From positions 844,074-908,073 of the forward strand of contig CAWFGS010000001.1 in the NCBI GenBank assembly GCA_963815535.1: 64,000 nucleotides of DNA, given 5' to 3'. The DNA is from CAWFGS01 sp963815535 (GTDB taxonomy: Bacteria; Pseudomonadota; Alphaproteobacteria; Sphingomonadales; Sphingomonadaceae). Within the stretch, counting starts at the first letter, position 1. Each line of letters opens with the position of its first letter. The position numbers and the translations under genes are program-made. Shown in pieces: positions 28,571 to 38,586 of this stretch. The notes below the pieces were generated by a model. The model worked only from the letters and a program-made list of their open reading frames with translations. It was not told the origin of the DNA and did not search any database.

Positions 28571-30617
28571 ATGTTCATTCAGCGCCTGATAAGGAGCCTA
28601 CGGGCATTATGTCCAGCATGCTTACCAAACAATCGTGATTCCGCCTCTCGCCATGCGGCCCGCTCGCCCCTGTTCGGGCTGGCTTTGCTGGCGACGACTG
28701 CGCTGACCGCATCCGGCCCGTCCATGGCGCAGGATGCCGCAGCTGGGACCGCGCGCGCCAGCAGATGGTGGCGGCGCAGCCGTCGCAAATGTCGCAGCGT
28801 GATCGACCGCTGGGAATACCTGTCGTCCACCCGCAATCGCAGCTTCGACGAATATGCCGGTTTCGTGCTCGCCTATCCCGGTTTTCCGCAGGAGGAACGC
28901 CTGCGTCTGCGGGCGGAAGGCGCGCTGGACGACGAAGCCGATCCGCCCCGAAACGCTGGTCGCCTTTTTCGATCGCAACCCGCCGCTCACCAATGCCGGC
29001 GCGCGCACGCTATGCGCTGGCGCTGAATGCCTGAACCGACCCGAAGCGGCGCGACGTGGCGCTGGCGGCATGGCGCGGCGGCAGCATGTCGGGCTCTCCG
29101 AGGCGTATCTGATCGGCCTGTTCGGCAGCCGCATTCGGCCCGGAAGATCACGACGCGCGGATGGACGCGTTGCTGTGGCAGGGCGATACCGAGGGTGCGC
29201 GCGCGTCAGCTGGCACGGTTTCGCCCGCCATCGCGGTCGATCATGGCGCGCGGCTGGCCTTGCTGCAGGACAACAACCCGGTCGATCAGGCTCGCGGTGC
29301 GCGGCCGCTGAACGATGCGGGCTACGTCTATAACGTCGCGCAATATTATCGCGACAACCGGACAGCTGTCGCGCGCGATCAGTCTGCTTGCCAATCGCGC
29401 ACCGGGTTCAGCGGCCCGGCATTCGATCCGCGAGGCATTTCGTGACGCAGGCCTTGCGCATCGCGAAGGGCGCCGGCGCGCACGCAGGCGACGCAGATCG
29501 CCGCGCGCGTGGACGATCTGTTCGCGCCGGGCGCCGATATCAGCGACGATGGAGTACCGCTGCGCGACGATTACACGTCGCTGATGTGGCTTGGGCGGGA
29601 CGAAGGCGCTGTGGGAATTGGGCGATGGCGAATCGCCGCGCCGCTGTTCTACCGCTACGGCGCGGCGGCGCGCACGCCGCAAACCCGGTCCAAGGGATTT
29701 TACTGGGCTGGCCTCGCTCGCAGCGAGCGGGCAATGCGCCGGAGGCGAACCGGTATTTCGATCTGGCCGCAGCCTATCCCGACCGGTTTTACGGCCAGCT
29801 GGCGCTTGAACAAGCTGGGCCGCGCCATGCCGCGGCTGAATGCCAAGAACGCCGATCAGCCCAGCGCCGACAGCAGACAGCGTGCCTTCGCCAACGCCCC
29901 GCTGACGCAGGCCGTGCGCGAAGTGTCGCGCGGCGCACCGTGGCGCACCGGCATCCAGTTCTATCGCGAGATCGCGCAGAGCGCCGATACGCCAGGCCGA
30001 ACATATGCTGGTCACGCGAACTGGCGCGCGAAACCGGCCGACGCGATCTGGCAGTCAACGTGGCGGAAGCTGCCGGCGCGGACGGGCTGGACCAGTTCGT
30101 CGCGCAGGGCTTTCCCGACATTGCAGACCCCGCCAGGCGCGAACTGGACGATGGTCCATGCGATCGCGCGGCAGGAAAGCCAGTTCGCCGCAGAACGCCA
30201 TCAGCCATGCCGGCGCGCGCGGCCTGATGCAGCTGATGCCCGGCACGGCGCGCGAACAGGCGGGCAAGCTGGGTATGAGTTACACGCCAGTCCGACCTGA
30301 TCGATTCGCCCAGCTACAACGTCCGGCTCGGCAATGCCTATTTCGCGCGGATGATGGATTATTACGGCGGCGCTTATCCGCTGGCGGTCGCGGCTTATAA
30401 TGCCGGGCCGGGCAATGTGAACAAATGGCTGCGCGCGCAATGGCGATCCGCGCAATGGCGGCATCGATTGGGTCACCTGGGGCGAACGGATTCCGATTTT
30501 CGAAACCAAGAACTACGTCCAGCGGGTGCTCGAAAATGCGGCGGTTTACGAACAGCTCTATCCCCAGAACGCACCGGGCGGCCGCGGCGCGGACCGGTCG
30601 ATCAGTTCCTGCGCTAA
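28571..30617 (+). CDS. Soluble lytic murein transglycosylase (GH23), many frameshifts
   Basis: This periplasmic enzyme cleaves peptidoglycan to 1,6-anhydro products. A hydrophobic leader (PLFGLALLATTALTASGPSMAQ) is followed by an alpha-superhelical region (RWEYLSSTRNRSFDEYAGFVLAYP; FYREIAQSAD). The SLT catalytic domain near the end shows IARQESQF (catalytic Glu), GARGLMQLMPGTAREQAGKLG, and AYPLAVAAYNAGPGNVNKWLR. I count roughly ten frame changes. The start is uncertain: ATG 28571 gives the visible leader frame, while ATG 28609 has a better ribosome-binding site (AAGGAG at 28591-28596) but needs an early frame correction. Confidence 0.82.
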
Positions 30618-30622
30618 GGCTG

Positions 30623-31127
30623 ATGAGGCGGGCGCCGTCGGTCTGCTGATGGCGGCGCGCGGTTGCGTCGCCGCTGCCCGCCAGCCGCATCGGCAAAGGA
30701 CGCGCTGGGCGTGTTCGCCGATTGGGGCGCGTTTCGCGATCCGCAACCGCTGCCGCGCTGCTATGCCATAGCGAAGGCCGCGCCGAGCCGGCTGCGGCGC
30801 GATTTCGATCCCTATGCCAGCATCGGAACATGGCCCAAGCGCAGATTCGCGGGCAGGTGTTCTTTCGCCTGTCCCGTACGCATGCGACGGCAACCGGCCC
30901 GTCACCCTGACAATCGGGGATCGCAGCTTCGCGATGGTCGGCAACGATCGCGGGAGCCTGGGCGCGAGGGCGCGCGATGGATGCGGCGATCGTTGCGGCC
31001 ATGCGATCCGCGCGCGGATGACGATCAGGGCCACGGGGCGCAACGGCCGCGCTTTTCGCAACACGCTACGCCCTTGACGGGGCAGCCACCGCGATGGATG
31101 CCGCAACCGTCGGCTGTTCGCGGTCTG
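30623..31127 (+). CDS. Secreted conserved hypothetical protein, frameshifted
   Basis: Pieces in different frames assemble into a protein of about 165 residues: a hydrophobic leader, then GKDALGVFADWGAFRDPQP-PRCYAIAKA, SIGTWPKR, GQVFFRLSRTH, VTLTIGDRSFAMVGNDRGS, AIVAAMRSAR and GAATAMDAATVGC. It starts six bases after the transglycosylase stop and is probably co-transcribed. The overall pattern (short secreted protein with RCYAI and an Ala-rich end) resembles IalB-like proteins of sphingomonads, but this is tentative. Start and stop are approximate because of several frame breaks. Confidence 0.45.
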
Positions 31128-31138
31128 AAGGCACAACG

Positions 31139-31166
31139 AAAACGGGCCGGAGCTTCCCCCGGCCCG
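31139..31166 (-). terminator. Rho-independent terminator of the outer-membrane protein gene
   Basis: An 8-bp GC stem CGGGCCGG/CCGGCCCG (31143-31150 and 31159-31166) with an eight-base loop is followed on the minus strand by TTTTCGTT. It lies 26 bases beyond the stop of the barrel-protein gene and also between two convergent genes. Confidence 0.8.
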
Positions 31167-31191
31167 CAATCGTCGTGTCTATAATCCTTGG

Positions 31192-31876
31192 TCAGAAGCG
31201 GAACCCGACGCCCGCCACGATCTGGTGACGATCGAGATCGGTGTCGAACCGGTCGCTGTCGGGCAAATCGCCCTCAAGATCGATTTCGCCTTCGCTATAG
31301 TTGGAATAGCGGTATTCCAGCTTCACGAAGCTGTTTTCGACTGATGGCGTATTCGCCGCCCGCGCCCAGACGGTAACCGTCCAGATCGATGTCGAAATCG
31401 AGTTCGGTTTCACCGTCGCCGGCAAGCCCTTCCAGTTTGGTGTTGGTGTAACCGCCCTTGGCATAGATCAGCCCGCGATCACCGACGCGCGCGCCCAGAC
31501 GAATGCCGAAATACAGGTCACGTCCCTGATCGACCCGGCCGAAACCGAAATCTTCGAAATCGCCATCTTCGTTGAAACCGTTATTGCGCGGTCGAGTCGC
31601 GAATATTCGGCATCGACACCGGCCACCACACCGCCAAGATCGAAATCGTAACCGACGGCGACACCATACAGCAGGCCGTCGATATCCTGATCGTTGTCGG
31701 TGTTGATGTCGTCATCCACATCGCTGCCGGCCCGGCCGATGTCGTAACCCAGAATGGCTTCGACGCGCGGACCGGTGAAGGTACCGGCAGTGGCCGGACC
31801 TTCGCTTGCGCCGCAGCAGGCGTCGCGGTGAACGCAAGCGCGGCTGCGGATGAGAGTGCAAAATCGTCTTTTTCAT
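31192..31876 (-). CDS. Outer-membrane beta-barrel protein (OmpA-like/opacity porin family), frameshifted
   Basis: A start MKKTIL and signal peptide (ALSSAAALAFTATPAAAQA) lead into the first strand GPRVEAILGYDIGRAGSDVDDD. Later strands are GLLYGVAVGYDFDLGGVVAGVDAEYSRL, SFVKLEYRYSNYSEGEIDLEG and the terminal DRHQIVAGVGFRF with C-terminal Phe, a BAM recognition feature. Aromatic/hydrophobic alternation and a final Phe are typical for 8-strand barrels of about 225 residues. Around four frame changes are needed (for example near 31860, 31810, 31560, 31340). It is divergent from rlmN across a 244-base region with no clear ORF. Confidence 0.8.
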
Positions 31877-32120
31877 ATTCAAGCTCCAGTAGTGTAACGG
31901 CGCTCCCCAGCCGCTTTGGACCCCCTGAATGCGCGGCTTAGAGCATTGGTTTCATGAACCTGAAACAACAATGACAGTGTTGCTAATCGGCAACATATTC
32001 GGAATGCGGAGCGTTCCATTCGGCAATCGAGGCGTATTATTCTTTCGCGCCGATGAACGTGCGTGGTCAAGGCGCACGCTTTCCGCGTGCGACTGGCGCT
32101 GCGGCCGTATGGGACGGCCC

Positions 32121-33351
32121 ATGGCCGATACTTCACTCATGACCATTCCCGGACCCGTCGATCCGGTGCCGGTCGCGCGCGACATCACACCGCGCAGCGA
32201 TGGGCGGATCGATCTGCTCGGTCTGCCGAAAGCCCGCATTCGCGCGCTTGTTCGGCGAAGCGGGACTGGATACGAAGCAGGCCAAGCTGCGCTCGAAACA
32301 AGTCTATCACTGGTTGTACCATCGCGGCGTGACCGATTTTTCGCTGATGACCGATCTGTCCAAATCGATGCAGCCGTGGATGGCGGAACGCTTCGTCGTC
32401 GGGCGGCCCGAGGTGGTGGAGGCCCAGCATTCGTCGGACGGCACGCGCAAATGGCTGCTGCAGACCGACGACGGCCATGACTACGAAATGGTGTTCATTC
32501 CCGACGAAACGCGCGGCACGCTGTGCGTGTCGAGCCAGGTCGGTTGCACGCTCAACTGCACTTTCTGTCACACCGGCACGATGCGGCTGGTTCGCAATCT
32601 GACCCCGGGCGAGATCGTCGGACAGGTCATGCTGGCGCGCGATGCGTTGGGCGAATGGCCGACGCGGGCGAATGGATGTGTCCGACGAGACGAAACCGAA
32701 TATCGCGCCGATGGCCGCCTGCTGACCAATATCGTCATGATGGGCATGGGCGAACCGCTGTACAATTTCGACCATGTTCGCGACGCGCTGCAACTGGTGA
32801 TGGACGGCGAAGGGCTGGCGCTGAGCAAGCGGCGCATCACGCTGTCCACCAGCGGCGTGGTGCCGATGATGGCGCGTTGCGGCGAGGAGATCGGCGTCAA
32901 TCTGGCGGTATCGCTGCACGCGGTGACGAAAGACGTCCGCGACGAAATCGTGCCCATCAACCGCAAATACGGGTTGGACGAATTGCTGCAGGCATGCGCC
33001 GATTATCCCGGCGCCAGCAATGCGCGGCGGATTACGTTCGAATACGTCATGCTGAAAGACAAGAACGACAGCGACGCCGATGCGCGCGAGCTGGTGCGGT
33101 TGCTGAAGCAATACGATCTGCCTGCCAAGGTGAACCTGATCCCGTTCAATCCGTGGCCCGGTTCGATCTACGAATGTTCGACGCCCGAACGCATCCGCAG
33201 TTTTTCCAACATCGTCTTTGGCGAAGGCATCAGCGCGCCGGTCCGAACGCCGCGCGGGCGGGACATCGACGCGGCGTGCGGCCAGCTTCGCACCGCCGCG
33301 CAGAAGAAAAGCCGTGCCGAACGCGACCGCGAAGCCGCTGCGGCTGCCTGA
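32121..33351 (+). CDS. rlmN: Dual-specificity 23S rRNA/tRNA adenine-C2 methyltransferase RlmN, frameshifted
   Basis: RlmN methylates A2503 of 23S rRNA and A37 of tRNAs. The start frame gives MADTSLMTIPGPVDPVPVA and GRIDLLGLPKARIRAL. An extra T at about 32248 shifts the frame, and the other frame continues FGEAGLDTKQAKLRSKQVYHW. The radical-SAM cluster is GCTLNCTFCHTG; further motifs are MMGMGEPLYNFDHV, RRITLSTSGVVPMM and LIPFNPWPGSIYECS (methylated Cys region). The sequence near 32670-32700 (TRANGCVRRDETEYR) deviates from what I expect and may hide a compensated double error. Confidence 0.93.
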
Positions 33352-33403
33352 CTGGTCGCCCCCACCCTTCCCATACCGTATCGACCGTGCTTAGGTTCGC
33401 CGC

Positions 33404-34212
33404 ATGACAGCGACGACCACACGCCCGGCCATGCTCGTCACCGGCGGGGCGAAGCGGCTGGGCGCGAGCATCGCGCGCGCGTTCGGCATGGCGGGCTGGC
33501 ATGTCGTCATCCATTACCGCAGCAGCGGCGATGCGGCGGCGGCACTGGCACGCGAACTTCCCAGCGCGCAGACCGTCGCCTGCGATCTTGCCGATGGCGA
33601 CGCAGCGGTGGCGATGGTGGAACGGCTGGCGCGCAGCATTGCCGGACTGGCGCGTGCTGATCAACAGCGCGTCGATTTTCGAACCCGACGATGTAACCGA
33701 GATGGACCCCGCAACGTATAGCAGGGTCATGCAGATCAACGCCGCCACCCCCATCCGCATGGCGCAGGCTTTCCTCGCCAACGCGCCGTTCGCCCGCCGG
33801 GCGGCGCGTCATTCATGTGACCGATCAGAAGCTGGCGAATCCCAATCCCGACTTTTTCTCCTACACGTTGGGCAAACATGCATTGGACGGGTCGATCGCG
33901 ATGCTGGCGATGGGCGCGGCCGAACCGGACGATCGCGTGTACGGCCTCGCGCCCGGCGCCATTCTCGCCAGCCACGATCAGAGCGCCGACGAAACGGACC
34001 GCAGCCACGTTCTCAACCTGTTACGGCGCAAGACCGGCGCTGGCGAGGTTGCGGATGGCGCGCTGTTCCTGGCCGCGGGACCGTTGGCGAGCGGGCAGAC
34101 CCTGTTCATCGATAGTGGGCAACATTTGCTAAATCAGGAACGGGACGTAATATATCTGGCGCGGGCCGAAACCGCCGACACGACCGAACCGAAGGATGCG
34201 ATCGATGGGTAA
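33404..34212 (+). CDS. SDR family oxidoreductase (FolM/pteridine reductase-like), frameshifted
   Basis: A Rossmann-type short-chain reductase of about 268 residues. The cofactor motif is MLVTGGAKRLGASIARAFG; HYRSSGDAAAAL points to NADPH use. The frame changes near 33655 (then VLINSASIFEPDDVTEMDPATYSRVMQINAATPIRMAQAF) and again near 33805 (then MTDQKLANPNPDFFSYTLGKHAL, containing the catalytic Tyr-x-x-x-Lys). GGAKRLG and SASIFEPD are typical of FolM/PTR1-like pterin reductases. The stop overlaps the cytochrome b start by eight bases. Confidence 0.78.
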
Positions 34213-34996
34213 TGCAGCGCAGACTATCGCAACGCCCGCACCGCAAACGAAGCGCCATCGCGCCTCCACCCGGATCTGGCATTGGGTCAATCTGATCGCG
34301 CTGGTCATCCTGTTCATGACCGGCCTCAACATCTCCAACGCGCATCGGCGCCTCTATTGGGGCGATTACGGCTTCGACGCTGCGGATGCCTGGCTGGAAG
34401 TGCCCCGTTTTCCGGGCTGGGCGACCATACCCGATTATTACAGCCTGGCCCTGGCGCGCGACTGGCACATTCTCGCCGCGTGGCCTTTCGCGCTGGCTCT
34501 GCTGTTCATGTGGGTCAGCATGATGATCAACCGCCATTTCGCGCGCGATATCCGCACGACGAAGCGCGAATGGCGCTGGCCCGCCATCAAGGAGGATATC
34601 GTTCAGCATCTGAAGCTGAATTTCGATCACGGCACGGGGCCGGGCCTTGGCAAGTACAATTTCCTGCAGAAGATCAGCTACGGCATCGTGCTGGGCGTAT
34701 TTCTGCCGATGATGGTGTTGACCGGCATGGCGATGAGCCCCGGTTTCGAAGCTGCCGCGCCGTGGCTGGTCGATGTGCTGGGCGGGCGGCAAAGCGCGCG
34801 GTCGCTGCATTTCATATTCTCCTTCGCCCTGTTCGGGTTCTTCGTACTGCATGTCGCGCTGGTGCTGCTGGCCGGACCCTATCGCCAGATCCGCGACATG
34901 ATTACGGGCGGGCGGATGGAAACCGAACCTGCGCTATCCGAACCTGTGCGGTCCAAATCCGCAACGTCCGAAGTTGCAACGGAGAACACGCCATGA
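34205..34996 (+). CDS. Cytochrome b (b561/b6-type membrane subunit)
   Basis: This 263-residue integral membrane protein has four to five hydrophobic helices: IWHWVNLIALVILFMTGLNI, DWHILAAWPFALALLFMWV, YGIVLGVFLPMMVLTGMAM and SLHFIFSFALFGFFVLHVAL. Histidines in helices 1, 2 and the last (H..H spaced across SLHFIF...VLHV) are candidate haem ligands. It overlaps the next gene by ATGA, so it is most probably the membrane electron-transfer partner of the molybdopterin oxidoreductase, analogous to MsrQ/YedZ though of the b561 type. The start at 34205 replaces an upstream in-frame ATG at 34196. Confidence 0.8.
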   Translation: MGNAAQTIATPAPQTKRHRASTRIWHWVNLIALVILFMTGLNISNAHRRLYWGDYGFDAADAWLEVPRFPGWATIPDYYSLALARDWHILAAWPFALALLFMWVSMMINRHFARDIRTTKREWRWPAIKEDIVQHLKLNFDHGTGPGLGKYNFLQKISYGIVLGVFLPMMVLTGMAMSPGFEAAAPWLVDVLGGRQSARSLHFIFSFALFGFFVLHVALVLLAGPYRQIRDMITGGRMETEPALSEPVRSKSATSEVATENTP

Positions 34997-35751
34997 CCCG
35001 ATCGGCACAGATGAAACGGCGCAGCTTCATCGTCGGCGCGAGTGCATTGTTCCTTGGCGCCTGTTCGAAAGTCGGCGAAACCAAAGTCGGCAGCTCGCTG
35101 TTGAACGCGGCGGAAGACTGGCACCGCAAGGCCCATCGCGCGCTGTCCAGCCGCACTGCACTCGTTCGCGAATATTCTCGAGAGGACCGGTCCCCGACGT
35201 TTCGCGGCAACGGCTCCACGGATCCGCAGAACGGCGATTATCCCGCGCAGGCCGCCGCCAATTTCGCCGACTGGCAGCTGACCGTGTCGGGCCTGGTCGA
35301 TACGCCGCTGACCTTGGGCATGGATCAGTTGCGCGCCCTGCCCCAGCGCACCCAGATCACCCGGCACGATTGCGTGGAAGGGTGGAGCGCGATCGGCGAA
35401 TGGACCGGCCCGCAACTTTCCCGCCTGCTCGAAATGGCAGGCGTGCAGGATCGCGCCAATTTCGTGGTGTTCCGCTGCGCCGACAATCTGAACGGCGCGG
35501 ATTATTACGAAAGCGTGGACATGATCGATGCCTATCACCCGCAAACCATCATCGCTCACCGCCTCAACGGACAGCCGCTGGAAATCAAGAACGGCGCACC
35601 GCTGCGGATGCGGATCGAAAAGCAGTTGGGTTACAAACACGCGAAATATCTGACCGGTATCGAACTGGTCGAAAGCCTCGACAATATCGGCGGCGGCGAA
35701 GGCGGCTATTGGGAAGATCGATCGGGCTACCAATGGTATGCCGGTATCTGA
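34993..35751 (+). CDS. Tat-exported molybdopterin-dependent oxidoreductase (sulfite oxidase fold)
   Basis: A 252-residue protein starting with a twin-arginine signal MKRRSFIVGASALFLGACSK, which also contains a lipobox (LGAC); it is therefore likely a Tat-translocated lipoprotein. The sulfite-oxidase/MsrP-like Moco domain shows QLTVSGLVDTPLTLGMDQL, the cofactor Cys in ITRHDCVEGWSAIGEWTG, ADYYESVDMIDAYHPQT and RMRIEKQLGYKHAKYL. No dimerisation domain is present, as in MsrP. With the upstream cytochrome b it forms a two-gene redox unit reducing or oxidising a periplasmic substrate that is not known. Confidence 0.85.
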   Translation: MTRSAQMKRRSFIVGASALFLGACSKVGETKVGSSLLNAAEDWHRKAHRALSSRTALVREYSREDRSPTFRGNGSTDPQNGDYPAQAAANFADWQLTVSGLVDTPLTLGMDQLRALPQRTQITRHDCVEGWSAIGEWTGPQLSRLLEMAGVQDRANFVVFRCADNLNGADYYESVDMIDAYHPQTIIAHRLNGQPLEIKNGAPLRMRIEKQLGYKHAKYLTGIELVESLDNIGGGEGGYWEDRSGYQWYAGI

Positions 35752-35858
35752 TCGCACCGGCGACGTAACGAGCGACCCCGCATCGATATCCTCCCGACTG
35801 CCGGCCCGAACGCTGGCCGACACCCCCTACCGATCAGGCAATCAGGAACCCGCCCGCG

Positions 35859-37118
35859 ATGAGCAGACGCCTTTTGACACGGTTCCTGGCCAGCAGGATC
35901 GAACGCGGCACGCTGGCCGTCGCGTTCGCCGATGGAAACACGGCGCAGTTCGGGCAGGCAGACCCGGCATTCCCCGACATCGCGCTGCGCTTCACCGACC
36001 GCAAGGTTCCGCGCGACATCATTCTCGACCCCCGGCTTGGCGCGGCAGAAGCGTTCATGGATGGCCGCCTGCTGGTCGAACGCGGCGATATCATGGGGCT
36101 GGTCGAGCTGCTGCGTCACAACACCACCTGGGACAAGGGCGGCGACATCGGTGCGCCCAGCACATTGCGCGTCATTCGCAACCGGCTGGAATTTGCGGTC
36201 GAATCCGTCAATCGCCGGGTCGGATCGCGCAAGAACGTCGCCCATCATTACGACATCGGCAACGACCTTTACGAACTGATGCTCGATCCCGAACACATGC
36301 AATATAGCTGCGCCTACTGGCCGCGCGACGATATGACCTTGGGCGAGGCGCAGGAGGCGAAGCTGGCGCACATCGCTGCCAAGCTGGCGCTGGAACCGGG
36401 ACAGCGCATCCTCGACATCGGCTGCGGCTGGGGCGGCATGGCCATTTATCTCGCCACCCATGCCGATGTGCATGTGACCGGCATCACGCTCAGCAAGGAA
36501 CAGCTCGCGCTTGCCAACACCCGCGCCGCCGCTGCCGGGGTTGCGGACCGCGTCACGTTCGAACTGGTCGATTACCGCGACCTGCCCGATCGCGCGACGC
36601 GTTACGACCGTATCGTGTCGGTCGGCATGTTCGAACATGTCGGACGCCCGCAATTCGACACATTCTTCAACGCCTGCGCCAATCTGCTGACCGATGACGG
36701 CGTCATGCTGCTCCACACCATCGGGCGCATCGGCGGGCCGGGCGTGACCGACGCCTTCACCCGCAAATACATCTTTCCGGGCGGTTACATCCCCGCACTG
36801 AGCGAGACGGTCGCCAGCAGCGAGAAGGTGCGTCTGATCGCCACCGACGTGGAAATGCTGCGCCTGCATTATGCAAAGACCCTGCGCGCCTGGTATGCCG
36901 CGTGCCTCGCCAATCGCGATGCCATCGTCGCCATGTTCGACGTCCGGTTCTTCCGCATGTGGACATTCTATCTGTCGGGCGCGACCGCTGCGTTCGAAAA
37001 TGGCGGGATGTGCAATTACCAGATCCAGTACGCTCGCAACCGCCATGCCCTGCCGATCACGCGCGACTATCTCGCCACGGCGGAGGCGGCGCTGCTTGCC
37101 GCACCGCAAGGCGCCTGA
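35859..37118 (+). CDS. cfa: Cyclopropane-fatty-acyl-phospholipid synthase
   Basis: A 419-residue SAM-dependent enzyme adding a methylene bridge to unsaturated phospholipid acyl chains at the inner membrane. Residues about 1-110 are the N-terminal lipid-interacting domain; KNVAHHYDIGNDLYELMLD and MQYSCAYWPRDDMTLGEAQ are family signatures, followed by the SAM motif ILDIGCGWGGMAIYLA, GITLSKEQL, RIVSVGMFEHVG and FPGGYIPAL. The frame is intact. A short AT-poor spacer of 33 bases separates it from argG. Confidence 0.92.
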   Translation: MSRRLLTRFLASRIERGTLAVAFADGNTAQFGQADPAFPDIALRFTDRKVPRDIILDPRLGAAEAFMDGRLLVERGDIMGLVELLRHNTTWDKGGDIGAPSTLRVIRNRLEFAVESVNRRVGSRKNVAHHYDIGNDLYELMLDPEHMQYSCAYWPRDDMTLGEAQEAKLAHIAAKLALEPGQRILDIGCGWGGMAIYLATHADVHVTGITLSKEQLALANTRAAAAGVADRVTFELVDYRDLPDRATRYDRIVSVGMFEHVGRPQFDTFFNACANLLTDDGVMLLHTIGRIGGPGVTDAFTRKYIFPGGYIPALSETVASSEKVRLIATDVEMLRLHYAKTLRAWYAACLANRDAIVAMFDVRFFRMWTFYLSGATAAFENGGMCNYQIQYARNRHALPITRDYLATAEAALLAAPQGA

Positions 37119-37151
37119 TACGCGCCAGCGAACTTTTGCGGAGCCAGCCCG

Positions 37152-38378
37152 ATGACCCAATCCACCCCTGCGGCCACCAAGGTCGTCCTCGCCTATTCCG
37201 GCGGCCTCGACACCAGCGTCATCGCCAAATGGCTGAGCGTCGAACGCGGTTGCGAAGTCGTCACCTTCACGGCCGATCTGGGCCAGGGGGAAGAGATCGA
37301 GCCCGCCCGCGACAAGGCCCGCGCGATGGGCATCCCGGACAAGCACATCTTCATCGAGGACGTGCGCGAGGAGTTCGTGCGCGATTTCGTGTTCCCGATG
37401 ATGCGCGCCAACGCCCGGTACGAAGGGGACTATCTGCTCGGCACCTCCATCGCCCGCCCCCTGATTTCCAAACGCCTGGTGGAGATTGCGCGCGAAACGG
37501 GCGCCGATGCCATCGCCCACGGCGCGACGGGCAAGGGCAACGATCAGGTCCGCTTCGAACTTTCCGCTTACGCCCTTGCGCCCGATATCCAGGTCATCGC
37601 CCCGTGGCGCGAATGGGATCTGACCAGCCGCACCGCCCTGATCGCCTGGGCGGAGAAGCACCAGATAAAGGTTCCGCAGGACAAGCGCGGCGACAGCCCG
37701 TTTTCCACCGACGCCAACCTCCTCCACACCAGTTCCGAAGGCAAGGTGCTGGAAGACCCGTGGGACGAGACGCCCGATTACGTCTATTCCCGCACGGTCG
37801 ATCCCGAAGATGCGCCGGACACGCCCGAATACATCACTGTGGATTTCGAACATGGCGACGGAACCGCGCTGAATGGCGAGGCGATGAGCCCGGCCACGCT
37901 GCTCGCAGCTCTCAACGATCTGGGGCGCAAGCATGGCATCGGCCGCCTCGACCTGGTCGAGAACCGCTTCATCGGCATGAAGTCGCGCGGCATGTACGAA
38001 ACGCCCGGCGGCGAGATCTACGCCCGCGCCCATCGCGGCATCGAACAGATCACGCTGGATCGCGGGGCCGCGCATCTGAAAGACGAGTTGATGCCCCGCT
38101 ATGCCGAACTGATCTATAACGGCCTGTGGTTCAGCCCCGAACGCGAGATGCTGCAGGCGGCGATCGATCTCAGCCAGGCGAAGGTGCGCGGCACGGTCCG
38201 CCTGAAACTCTACAAGGGCAATTGCGACGTGGTCGGGCGCCGCTCCCCCGACAGCCTCTATTCCGAAGCGCACGTCACGTTCGAGGACGATGCCGGCGCT
38301 TACGATCAGAAGGACGCCGAAGGGTTCATCAAGCTCAACGCCCTGCGCCTGCGTCTGCTGGCCAAACGCGACCGATAG
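37152..38378 (+). CDS. argG: Argininosuccinate synthase
   Basis: A 408-residue cytosolic enzyme joining citrulline and aspartate using ATP in arginine synthesis. The N-type ATP pyrophosphatase P-loop is VLAYSGGLDTSVIAKWL; other signatures are AHGATGKGNDQVRFE, the citrulline/aspartate site region SPFSTDANLLHTSSEGKVLEDPW, and RGMYETPGGEIYARAHRG. Intact frame and normal length. Confidence 0.97.
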   Translation: MTQSTPAATKVVLAYSGGLDTSVIAKWLSVERGCEVVTFTADLGQGEEIEPARDKARAMGIPDKHIFIEDVREEFVRDFVFPMMRANARYEGDYLLGTSIARPLISKRLVEIARETGADAIAHGATGKGNDQVRFELSAYALAPDIQVIAPWREWDLTSRTALIAWAEKHQIKVPQDKRGDSPFSTDANLLHTSSEGKVLEDPWDETPDYVYSRTVDPEDAPDTPEYITVDFEHGDGTALNGEAMSPATLLAALNDLGRKHGIGRLDLVENRFIGMKSRGMYETPGGEIYARAHRGIEQITLDRGAAHLKDELMPRYAELIYNGLWFSPEREMLQAAIDLSQAKVRGTVRLKLYKGNCDVVGRRSPDSLYSEAHVTFEDDAGAYDQKDAEGFIKLNALRLRLLAKRDR

Positions 38379-38586
38379 AGCGCGCGCGACACCACCGATA
38401 GCGGTGCGTGGTTCGATTCGCCGCATCATCTCGTTACACGCCATGCGATGAAGCGTGGCCGGGGAGCGGCGGAATTTGCGCGCGCCCGCCTTCCGTTTGC
38501 GGAAACCTGCCGAACCGCGCAGCGTTCGCGACCAGTTGAGGGCAACGGGATACCATCCTTCGCACCCTTTCTGTAAAAACTGGCCC

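Noticed and set aside
31877..32120. Small minus-strand ORF of 85 codons in the omp-rlmN intergenic region.
   Set aside because: The translation is basic and cysteine-bearing with no plausible start site, and it spans the likely promoters of two divergent genes.
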